Positions 1-5,279 of a DNA stretch of 5,279 bases are shown here, one piece after another. Location of the stretch: positions 1-5,279 of the forward strand of contig RFRI01000122.1 in assembly GCA_009924535.1 (NCBI GenBank). Direction: 5' to 3'. A model generated the notes under the pieces. It ran no database searches, was not told the origin of the DNA, and saw nothing but the letters and a program-made list of their open reading frames with translations. How positions within the stretch are numbered: position 1 is the first letter of the stretch; each line of letters begins with the position of its first letter. The position numbers and the translations under genes are program-made. Origin of the DNA: Verrucomicrobiota bacterium (GTDB taxonomy: Bacteria; Verrucomicrobiota; Verrucomicrobiia; Opitutales; UBA953).

Positions 1-1033
1 AGGCCGCGGAATGGACCTGGAAGTCGATCCGGCTGCCGCCGCCGGAGACGGGTCGGGCTTCCAGCCTCACGCGGCGGAGATCGAGCCCCGGCACCTTTGC
101 CTGAGCCAGCGTCAGTTCCGCGACGGTGTCTTCGCTTCGTCCTTTGCCGCGCGCATGCACGTCGAGTCGCTCCGCCGAGAGGGTGCGCCAAGCCATCGCC
201 TGCGCGCCGCCATCGAGCCGCCAATCGTCGATCCGTCCGTCGGCCGCGACCTTGACCGTGCCACGCAGGTGGAGGCCTCTGACCTGGATGAGCCCGAGGC
301 CGCCGTCGGTCCAATCGTTGCCGAGCACGGCCTGGACGGCGAGTTCCGCGCTGCCATCGCTGCTGCCTTGGCAGCGGAGCGAGACCGAAGCGCCGCCGGA
401 ACGTTCGGCCACGTCGACCGCCGTCTCGATGGCCGTGAAAGCCTCGGCCAGCCGTCGGGCGAGCGGAATCTTCGCCTCGCCCTGTTTTCCCGCACGGAGG
501 AGACCGGTCGGCACCTCGCCGGAAAGGTGGCAGGTGATCTTGCCGCCGCGCGCCTGGATCGAGCGGAGGTTGAGCCACCGCCCTTCCTTGGTGACGTCGA
601 CGGTCAGCGTGTCGATCAGCGGCCGACGGACGCCGCCGCGGGCGACCGAGGCGGGACACCAGAGACGCGCGCCGGACAGGCGTACCTGCGTGGGCTCGAT
701 CTGGCCGGCCAAGAGGAGGGTGGGGTTGAGCGCGATCTCCACGCGGGCGGCGGTGAAGACGTCGCCGGTGATGCCGTCCACGCCGAGCGACAGGTCGTCG
801 GCCGCCAGCGTCAGATCGGGCAGCATCCAGTAATTGCGGGCCTGCAGGCGCAAGCCCTGCTCGGCGAGCTGCGCCGCGACCTTCTCCGTGAGGAAGTCCG
901 GCAGTTTCGTCGGATGATCGAGGTTCGCGATCCAGCAGAGCGTCAGCTGGACCGGAAGCAACAGAAGCAGGCAGGTGTTCGTCAGCCCGCGCAGGAACCT
1001 GCGTAAGGGGGAACTCGCCGGCTTCGGTTTCAT
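1..1033 (-). CDS. AsmA/TamB-like anchored envelope protein, N-terminal 344 residues (3' end beyond the window)
   Basis: The frame is open without a stop from the ATG at 1033 to the left edge, so the gene is partial at its C-terminus. The first 16 residues are basic (MKPKPASSPLRRFLRG). They are followed by one hydrophobic segment at about 18-36 (TCLLLLLPVQLTLCWIAN), which reads as an uncleaved signal anchor with the rest outside the cytoplasm. After it come alternating beta-rich stretches such as LPDLTLAADDLSLGV (71-85), VEIALNPTLLLAGQIEP (98-114) and VRLSGARLWCP (117-127). This layout, an anchor, then a short helix, then long repetitive beta strands with a ground-pattern such as 'I.p..v.l.ga.l', is typical of AsmA/TamB/YhdP-type proteins, which act in outer-membrane assembly or lipid transfer. 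The family call is by pattern only. The start overlaps the previous stop as ATGA and has no clear ribosome binding site, so it is probably translated by coupling. Cys33 follows Leu at -1, so a lipoprotein is unlikely. Confidence 0.72.
   Translation of the reverse strand, partial: MKPKPASSPLRRFLRGLTNTCLLLLLPVQLTLCWIANLDHPTKLPDFLTEKVAAQLAEQGLRLQARNYWMLPDLTLAADDLSLGVDGITGDVFTAARVEIALNPTLLLAGQIEPTQVRLSGARLWCPASVARGGVRRPLIDTLTVDVTKEGRWLNLRSIQARGGKITCHLSGEVPTGLLRAGKQGEAKIPLARRLAEAFTAIETAVDVAERSGGASVSLRCQGSSDGSAELAVQAVLGNDWTDGGLGLIQVRGLHLRGTVKVAADGRIDDWRLDGGAQAMAWRTLSAERLDVHARGKGRSEDTVAELTLAQAKVPGLDLRRVRLEARPVSGGGSRIDFQVHSAA
1030..1033 (-). promoter_or_regulatory. ATGA stop-start overlap, DUF4340 gene to AsmA-like gene
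   Basis: The ATG (1033-1031) of the AsmA-like gene and the TGA (1032-1030) of the DUF4340-type gene overlap as ATGA. The upstream bases (CCGAACCCGGCAG) hold no Shine-Dalgarno match. Translation of the last gene therefore probably depends on ribosomes finishing the previous one, which ties the AsmA-like protein to the transporter cassette. The overlap is seen; coupling is inference. Confidence 0.6.
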
Positions 1034-2868
1034 CTGCCGGGTTCGGCCAGCAGCGGGATCAGGATCTCGGCGAGGCCGGCTTCGAGGATGAAGTCGTCGT
1101 CATCCGCTTCGTCTCGCATGAGCAAGGCGCGCGTGCTGAAGGGGGCCGAGCAGAGGTAGGTCCGGAACGTCTCGCTCGCGGTGCCGCCGCCGGTGGCGGC
1201 CTGGTCCGTCACGCGGATCTCGAATTTCCATCCGCCCGAACCGACCTCGCGCCCGGGGAATTCCGCCGCGCGGACCTCGGCCAGGCCGACTGCGAGGCGG
1301 CGCGAATTGGCCGGGTCGAGGCGTCCGGAGCCGGCCCAGTTGCCGTCCGGGCCGAGGCGTGCTTCGCCGAGGACCTTGCCGTCGCCGCGGGAGGTGAGGC
1401 GCAGGCCGCTCACGCGGGCGCCTTGGGGAAGTTCCGCGACGGCGCGTTTACGCCAAGCCTGCGGCTCGACGTTCTGGTGGCCGCCGTTCAACAGGGAGAC
1501 GTCGCACACCGCCGCGAGCGGCGAGCCCTTCGCGTGCACGACGCGCGTGCCGGCGCCCTTGTCCGGATCGTCCGTGAAGGTGAGCAGGATGCGGTCGGTG
1601 CCGAATTCGAGTTCGAGGGTCTGGATCGAGGCGGTGCCAGGATTCGTCAGCGCCATCACGGCGGGGACGCTCGCGCCGCCGCCGGAGGGCTTGCGTCGCG
1701 TCGCGCGGAGCTGAGCCACCGCATCGAGGAAGCGCCCGACGATCTTGGCGTCGGCTTCGCGTCGCTTGGTGGCCGTGGAGCCGGGCGCGACCGGGATTTC
1801 CCAGCGGGCTTCGGCGGCGGCGCCTTCCAGCCGGTGCAGCGTGATGGTCCGTCCGCCGGCGGAGATGGTGAAGCCGGTGACGAGCGTCGCGTCGAAGTCG
1901 GCCGGGCGGGAGGCGGCGAGCGTCTCGCGGGCGGCGAACCAATCGTTGAGCAGGCGGGCTTCGACGAGGAAGACGGAACTGTTTTCCTCGAGGCGTGCGC
2001 AGAGCATCGTGGGCTGGCCCGGCGCAGGGTTGCCGACGAGCAGCACCTGGCGGCGGCCATTGCCTTCGAGTGACAGGCGGAGCACCGGGGCGGTCAGGCC
2101 GGTGACGTCGTCGGCGAGGGGGAGGAACTTGCTCGCCCGCAGGTTGGTGAGATCGGCGACGGCCCGGGCGGTGGCGTCGGCGTCGGCGAGCGCGTCGTAA
2201 GGAGTCTCGAAGCGCCACTCGGCCAGCTGGACGCGTCGTCCGACGCGCGGGCGGGCTTCGGAGGTGAGGCCCGTGACGACTTCGCCGTCCTGGGTGCGGT
2301 GGCGGACCGAGACCGCGCGCGCCTCGAAGTCGGCGATCTCGAAGATCTTGTCGACGCGGTAGGTTTCCGGCTTGGCGGCCAAGGCCGCCGCCATCGCTTC
2401 AGGCAGCGGGATGACGCGCTTACCGTCGTCGGTGAGCAGGAAATGGTGACGCGTCGAGGGTTGCACGCCGATCTTCGCTTCCACGGTGGAGCCGGTCTCG
2501 GAGGTGACCTTGAGGGTCCAGCGCGGCGCTTCGAGACCGTAGTCCTTCAGGCCGGAACCGTTGGCCTTGGCTTCGGCCGCGTCGAAGCCGGCTTCGGCGC
2601 TCACGAAGCGGAGTTCGTCGAGCAGGCGTTGCACGGACCAGATGTTGGCCGGCCAGTCGAACGGTTCGGTCAGGCGCCAGCCGGAATTGCGCTTTTCGAG
2701 CACGATCCGCTCCGGGCCTTCGCTCAGGATCAGCTTCGTCGGCGTCGACGGGAAGAGCTGCGTCTGGCTGATGGCCGTCGGCTGATGGCCGGAAGTGGCC
2801 CGCCAGACGAGCCCGAAGGCGATCAGGTTGGCGACCAACAGGATGACGGTGGTGCGGGAGATCCGCAT
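1030..2868 (-). CDS. DUF4340-type membrane-anchored protein of a Gld-like ABC transporter cassette
   Basis: This is a 612-residue protein with one N-terminal hydrophobic segment at about 6-23 (TTVILLVANLIAFGLVWR), followed by a long extracytoplasmic region. Residues 45-180 carry the DUF4340 pattern: KLIL...RIVLEKRNSGWRL..P, then a helix (SVQRLLDEL), then YGLEAPRWTLKV and AKIG, ending near RVIPLPEA. Similar units recur at about 185-310, 331-462 and 486-606 (see the repeat entry). DUF4340 genes commonly sit directly after GldG-family genes; the biochemical role is unknown, and a scaffold or substrate-handling partner of the transporter is inference. I chose the ATG at 2868, 7 nt after the upstream stop, because the protein then begins MRISRTTVILL, a normal anchor with a short basic N-terminus. 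A TTG at 2907 would add 13 residues and overlap the upstream gene by 32 nt, with no better ribosome binding site. An acidic run (DEADDDDF) lies at 586-593. Confidence 0.85.
   Translation of the reverse strand: MRISRTTVILLVANLIAFGLVWRATSGHQPTAISQTQLFPSTPTKLILSEGPERIVLEKRNSGWRLTEPFDWPANIWSVQRLLDELRFVSAEAGFDAAEAKANGSGLKDYGLEAPRWTLKVTSETGSTVEAKIGVQPSTRHHFLLTDDGKRVIPLPEAMAAALAAKPETYRVDKIFEIADFEARAVSVRHRTQDGEVVTGLTSEARPRVGRRVQLAEWRFETPYDALADADATARAVADLTNLRASKFLPLADDVTGLTAPVLRLSLEGNGRRQVLLVGNPAPGQPTMLCARLEENSSVFLVEARLLNDWFAARETLAASRPADFDATLVTGFTISAGGRTITLHRLEGAAAEARWEIPVAPGSTATKRREADAKIVGRFLDAVAQLRATRRKPSGGGASVPAVMALTNPGTASIQTLELEFGTDRILLTFTDDPDKGAGTRVVHAKGSPLAAVCDVSLLNGGHQNVEPQAWRKRAVAELPQGARVSGLRLTSRGDGKVLGEARLGPDGNWAGSGRLDPANSRRLAVGLAEVRAAEFPGREVGSGGWKFEIRVTDQAATGGGTASETFRTYLCSAPFSTRALLMRDEADDDDFILEAGLAEILIPLLAEPGR
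1051..2736 (-). repeat. Four diverged protein modules in tandem within the DUF4340-type gene
   Basis: By eye the encoded protein has four similar units at residues about 45-165, 185-310, 331-462 and 486-606. Each starts with a strand (KLILSE, AVSVRH, GFTISA, GLRLTS), then a Trp-centred strand (SGWRLTEP, AEWRFETP, ARWEIPV, GNWAGSG). Next comes a helix with a repeated Leu/Arg pattern (LLDELRFVSAE, VADLTNLRASKF, LDAVAQLRATRR, LAEVRAAEF), then a strand (RWTLKV, VLRLSL, TLELEF, WKFEIRV), and last a strand pair before a short helix (VIPLPEAMA, VFLVEARLL, VCDVSLL, FILEAGLAEIL). Identity is low, so this is a structural repeat rather than a DNA repeat. The first two units are the clearest; the third and fourth are weaker. 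Confidence 0.5.
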
Positions 2869-2875
2869 GAGCACG

Positions 2876-4384
2876 TCAACTTCTGCGACGCCACACGGAA
2901 ACCGCAAGCCCGACTGCGAGGATGGCCAGCGGAATCACGGAGAAGCGCAGCGCCAAGGCCCAGAAGTCGGCGGCGGTGGCGTTGAGCTGATATTCGCCTT
3001 CGGAGCGGGTCGGTAGGGAGATCGCCCGGTCGCGGTCGGTGAGCCATGCGGCGCACTGGGTGACGAAGGCGCGGTTGCCTCCGCGGTTCAGGCGCTGGTT
3101 GGCGGCGAGCTGGGAGGTGCCGATGACGACGAGGCGGCCGCCCGCGCCGCCTACGCCCTTACGGATGCCGGTGGCGCGTTCCGCGGCGGCGGCCAGGCAG
3201 ACGGGGCCGGGCTGGTCGCGGTCCGGGTCGAACTTCACCGGTCGGCGGACGAGGTCGGTCTCGCCCCAGGCGGCGTCGGAGGAGAAGACGAGCTGCCAGA
3301 CTCCGAGCGTGCTGTCGGGGGCGCTGCCTTCGTCGAAGCGCGCCGGACGGATCCGCGAGGCGATGAGCGGAAGGTTCTGTTCCTTGAGGACCTTGGTGAG
3401 AGGGTGTTCCTTCTCCTCGAGACGGATCAGGGCGATGTCGCCGTCGGTGGTGCGCCGCGCCGGGTCGGGCTCCTGCAGTTCGGCGTCGGGCGAGAAGATC
3501 GCCCAGTCCGCCAAGGTCGGTTCGAGGCCGTGCTCGCGCCCGGGATCGAGCATCGCGAGCACGCGTCCGTTCCGTTCGTAGAGATAATTCTTCAGGCGCG
3601 CGTTCTCGGACGCCGAGAACGGCGTGGTCGGTCCGGCGATGAGGACCATCGCCGCGTCCCGCGGCACTTCGGCGACCGTGGCGAGGTTGAGTTGGCGGAC
3701 CTCGAAGTTACGGTTGCGCAGCTGGCGCGACAGCAGCGACATCCCGCGTTCAGGCATCGCGTCTTCGACGCCGAGCTCGCCGTGGCCCGTGGTGACGTAG
3801 CAGATGGCGGCCTTGTCTTCGGTCACCTCGATGAGCGCGGAGGTCACGGCCTCTTCGCCGCGGAAGCCGCCTTCCTTGGTCACGAGTTCGCGGTAGCTGA
3901 CGTACTTGGCGCGGGAGCCGCAGCTCAAGATGAGCGCGATGGAGGCGTCCGGGATCCCATGACGTGCGGCCAGCTCGGAGAGCAGGGGCGCGTTGCGTCC
4001 GCCGCCCGCGAGCTCGACGGAGAACCACGCGGGGCCGCTCCGCCCCGATTCGACGACATAGGAGTCGAGCAGCTTGAGCAGGCGTCCGCGGACGACCTGC
4101 GCGGGCTCGGACACGTCATTGGTGACCAGCACCGCCTTCACCCAGCCTTGGTTGCGGCCGACGCCCACCGGGCTGCGCCGGCCGGCGGCCCGGACGGTCT
4201 CGGCCGACTCGGGCGCGAGGGAGTGCCGACGGTCGGAGGTGATGTCGTGGCGGAGACGGAACTCCGGCCGCGACGCGAGGAAGTTGACGACCACCGCGAG
4301 CGCGATCGCGAGCAGGGCCTGCGTCAGGCGGTTGAGCCGGCGGATGGGCCGGACGGAACCGAAGTCGTCGCGGGAAGGAGCCAT
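2876..4384 (-). CDS. GldG-family ABC transporter auxiliary protein
   Basis: This 502-residue protein has a hydrophobic helix near the N-terminus (about 20-37, ALLAIALAVVVNFLA), a large central region, and a second helix near the C-terminus (about 475-497, FSVIPLAILAVGLAVSVW) ending in RRRS. GldG-family landmarks appear in order: RHDITSDRRHSLAPES at 45-60 (the usual 'D.T....SLs..T'), a Tyr-ending helix RLLKLLDSY at 101-109, HGIPD at 142-146, YVSYREL at 161-167, YVTTGHGE at 196-203, VLIAGPTTPFSASE at 247-260, YLYERNGRVLAMLDP at 267-281, GVWQ at 361-364, and NRAF...WLTD at 437-450. The GHGE motif and the 'gP...s..e' strand belong to the fold shared with eukaryotic IFT52 (GIFT domain). It presumably sits in the inner membrane with the domain outside, paired with the permease encoded just upstream. 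The ATG at 4384 has AGGAG/GGAGG upstream, and the previous stop is 1 nt away. Length is normal for the family. Confidence 0.9.
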   Translation of the reverse strand: MAPSRDDFGSVRPIRRLNRLTQALLAIALAVVVNFLASRPEFRLRHDITSDRRHSLAPESAETVRAAGRRSPVGVGRNQGWVKAVLVTNDVSEPAQVVRGRLLKLLDSYVVESGRSGPAWFSVELAGGGRNAPLLSELAARHGIPDASIALILSCGSRAKYVSYRELVTKEGGFRGEEAVTSALIEVTEDKAAICYVTTGHGELGVEDAMPERGMSLLSRQLRNRNFEVRQLNLATVAEVPRDAAMVLIAGPTTPFSASENARLKNYLYERNGRVLAMLDPGREHGLEPTLADWAIFSPDAELQEPDPARRTTDGDIALIRLEEKEHPLTKVLKEQNLPLIASRIRPARFDEGSAPDSTLGVWQLVFSSDAAWGETDLVRRPVKFDPDRDQPGPVCLAAAAERATGIRKGVGGAGGRLVVIGTSQLAANQRLNRGGNRAFVTQCAAWLTDRDRAISLPTRSEGEYQLNATAADFWALALRFSVIPLAILAVGLAVSVWRRRS

Positions 4385-4385
4385 G

Positions 4386-5147
4386 TCACTCCTGTCCCTC
4401 CACGGATAATACCGCCAGGCCTAGGCAGAGCAGGGTGCCCGTGCCGTAGAGGATGATCGGACGGGAATCCAGGATGCCAGCGGCGAAATCCTGGAGGTGG
4501 CCGAAGGTGCGCAGGTGCGCGGCGGGTTCCCGCAGCCAGCCGAGCCACTCCCAGCTTTCGATCGGCAACGATTCCATCGCGCCGCCCGCGGCGGTCATCG
4601 CCAGCAGGCTGATGAACGCGAGCAGCGCCGCGAGCGCCGACGAACGGGTGACGCAGCTGCACAGGATGCCGATGGCGACGTGCAGCAGGCCGCTGATGGC
4701 GATGAAGCAGAGTCCGCCCCAGAGGACCGAGGGGTCGCCGAGGCGCGTGTCGCCCGGCGTGCCGAGGCGCTGGACGGCGAGGTAAGGGAAGAGCGTGAAC
4801 AGCAGCCAGAAGACGACCCACACGATCCACGTCGAGAGGAACTTCGCCCACACGACGGCGGTCGCGCTCGCCGGCGTGGTGAGGAGCGCGGCCAGGGTGC
4901 CGGAGCGGCGTTCCTCGGCGAAGGTGCGCATCGTCAGCAGCGGCAGCACGCACAGCAGCGGCAACCAGAAGAACCAGAGCGTGGCTTCGACAGGCGTGCG
5001 GTCGCTCGGGGCGCGGCTCGCCTCGACGAGCGCGAAGAAGTGGATGCCGCCCATGAGCGCCAGGAACAGGCCCGCGGCGGCCCACGTGTTCCCGGAGAGC
5101 GCGGCGGAGCGCAGTTCGTGCGCGAGCAAGGTGCGGAAGTGGCGCAT
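4386..5147 (-). CDS. ABC-2 type transporter permease, GldF/NosY-like
   Basis: The 253-residue protein is an integral membrane permease with six predicted helices at about 22-41, 57-73, 98-124, 142-165, 168-190 and 229-248. Between helices 2 and 3 it carries the family hallmark MRTFAEERRSGTLAALLTTP (73-92), matching the 'FaeE+r.GTlE.LLt.P' cytoplasmic coupling segment of GldF/NosY/ABC-2 permeases. Before the last helix it has HLRTFGHLQDFAAGILDSRP (211-230), the usual 'f..f.rG.id..d' segment. Such permeases dimerise and work with a separate ATPase, whose gene ends at this start. The GldG-family gene beginning 1 nt after the stop identifies it as the GldF member of a GldA-F-G set rather than a nitrous-oxide or drug exporter. 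The start ATG shares its A with the preceding TGA (TGATG); the only purine-rich tract, GGGAGAGG, is about 14 nt upstream, so coupled translation is likely. The transported substrate cannot be read from the sequence. Confidence 0.92.
   Translation of the reverse strand: MRHFRTLLAHELRSAALSGNTWAAAGLFLALMGGIHFFALVEASRAPSDRTPVEATLWFFWLPLLCVLPLLTMRTFAEERRSGTLAALLTTPASATAVVWAKFLSTWIVWVVFWLLFTLFPYLAVQRLGTPGDTRLGDPSVLWGGLCFIAISGLLHVAIGILCSCVTRSSALAALLAFISLLAMTAAGGAMESLPIESWEWLGWLREPAAHLRTFGHLQDFAAGILDSRPIILYGTGTLLCLGLAVLSVEGQE
4389..4401 (-). promoter_or_regulatory. Ribosome binding site of the GldG-family gene
   Basis: Reading the minus strand, GGAGGG (4401-4396) and AGGAG (4393-4389) stand 11 and 4 nt before the ATG at 4384. 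One is slightly far and the other slightly near, but together they form the only strong Shine-Dalgarno tract at any junction in the window. They lie inside the last codons of the permease gene and support the chosen start. Confidence 0.6.
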
Positions 5148-5149
5148 CA
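5145..5149 (-). promoter_or_regulatory. TGATG stop-start overlap, ATPase to permease
   Basis: The TGA of the ATPase gene (5149-5147) and the ATG of the permease gene (5147-5145) share one A. With no strong ribosome binding site close by, this is a classic arrangement for re-initiation by the same ribosome, which would keep the ATPase and permease in balanced amounts. The overlap is seen; coupling is inference. Confidence 0.6.
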
Positions 5150-5279
5150 GGGACGACGGGCCTCTCCCGGGGTGCGCCGCGTGGCGGCGAGGAAGATGTC
5201 CTCGAGGCCGAAGCGGTCTTCGGCGATCTCTCGCAGGGTGATGCCGGCGGCGATGAGCGCGCCGGCGAGCGTCTCCCGG
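5147..5279 (-). CDS. ABC transporter ATP-binding protein, C-terminal 43 residues (5' part beyond the window)
   Basis: Only the last 43 codons lie in the window, read in frame from 5278 to the TGA at 5149-5147. The tail reads RETLAGALIAAGITLREIAE, then DRFGLEDIFLAATRRTPGEA, then RRP. The helix plus 'G+.+..i....  .LEDiFl..T' is the standard end of ABC-2 type exporter ATPases (GldA, NosF, CcmA and DrrA kinds), in which LEDvF is nearly invariant. Walker A, signature and Walker B motifs would be upstream, outside the window, so ATPase activity cannot be confirmed here. Its stop overlaps the permease start by one base, and its neighbours make it the probable GldA partner that energises the permease. 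This is a partial gene because of the window edge, not a pseudogene. Confidence 0.85.
   Translation of the reverse strand, partial: RETLAGALIAAGITLREIAEDRFGLEDIFLAATRRTPGEARRP

Noticed and set aside
926..937. Possible lipoprotein signal in the AsmA-like protein (LTLC, residues 30-33)
   Set aside because: The residue before Cys is Leu, whereas lipoboxes need a small residue (Gly, Ala or Ser) there. An uncleaved signal anchor fits better.
11..1006. A 331-codon open frame on the plus strand
   Set aside because: It lies wholly opposite the AsmA-like gene. Its translation is rich in Ala, Arg, Gly, Asp and Glu with no domain or membrane pattern, whereas the minus frame has a proper anchor, strand pattern and coupled start. 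It is a codon-bias shadow.
1423..2985. Plus-strand open frames of 216 codons (1423-2073) and 228 codons (2299-2985)
   Set aside because: Both lie opposite the DUF4340-type gene, are low in hydrophobic residues, have no ribosome binding site of note and share the shadow composition.
3404..4456. A 350-codon open frame on the plus strand
   Set aside because: It is antisense to the GldG-family gene and the permease end. Composition is that of a reverse-complement shadow (many Arg, Gly, Asp, His) and no family is recognisable, while the opposite strand carries clear GldG motifs.
4324..5085. A 253-codon minus-strand frame overlapping the permease in another frame
   Set aside because: Its translation is dominated by Arg, His, Pro and Ala, the usual out-of-frame reading of a G+C-rich gene. 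The other frame has six membrane helices and the FAEER..GTL motif.
1..5279. Transcription terminators, internal promoters, direct repeats, CRISPR units and tRNA genes
   Set aside because: Genes abut with at most 7 nt between them, no hairpin followed by a T-run was seen on either strand, and no spaced identical repeats or cloverleaf-like segments were found by eye.

Overview
The window is G+C-rich (roughly two thirds G+C by eye) and coding almost end to end on the minus strand. Read in the direction of transcription, from 5279 down to 1, it holds five genes with essentially no space between them: the tail of an ABC transporter ATPase, an ABC-2 type permease of the GldF/NosY kind, a GldG-family auxiliary protein, a large membrane-anchored protein of the DUF4340 kind, and the first 344 residues of an AsmA/TamB-like protein that runs off the left edge. 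The junctions are a TGATG overlap, a 1-nt gap, a 7-nt gap and an ATGA overlap. This is the signature of one polycistronic, translationally coupled operon whose promoter lies upstream, beyond 5279, and whose end lies beyond position 1.

The layout implies an envelope transport machine. The ATPase powers the six-helix permease. The GldG-family protein has one membrane helix at each end and a large extracytoplasmic body. The DUF4340 protein is a single-pass anchored protein with an extracytoplasmic body that appears to be built from four diverged copies of one module. The last gene encodes an N-terminally anchored protein resembling AsmA-type proteins, a group linked to outer-membrane assembly or lipid transfer. 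The Gld ABC transporter was first described in gliding Bacteroidetes, but similar cassettes occur in many non-gliding Gram-negative phyla, where the substrate is unknown. Nothing in this window shows gliding.

The organism is most likely a diderm bacterium. The combination of high G+C, a GldFG plus DUF4340 cassette and an attached AsmA-like gene suggests Verrucomicrobia (an Opitutaceae-like lineage) or a neighbouring phylum. This is inference from gene content, not proof. I see no RNA genes, insertion sequences, CRISPR arrays, attachment sites, internal promoters or terminators. Long open frames on the plus strand are shadows of the minus-strand genes caused by codon bias. No stretch longer than 7 bases lacks a gene on the minus strand.
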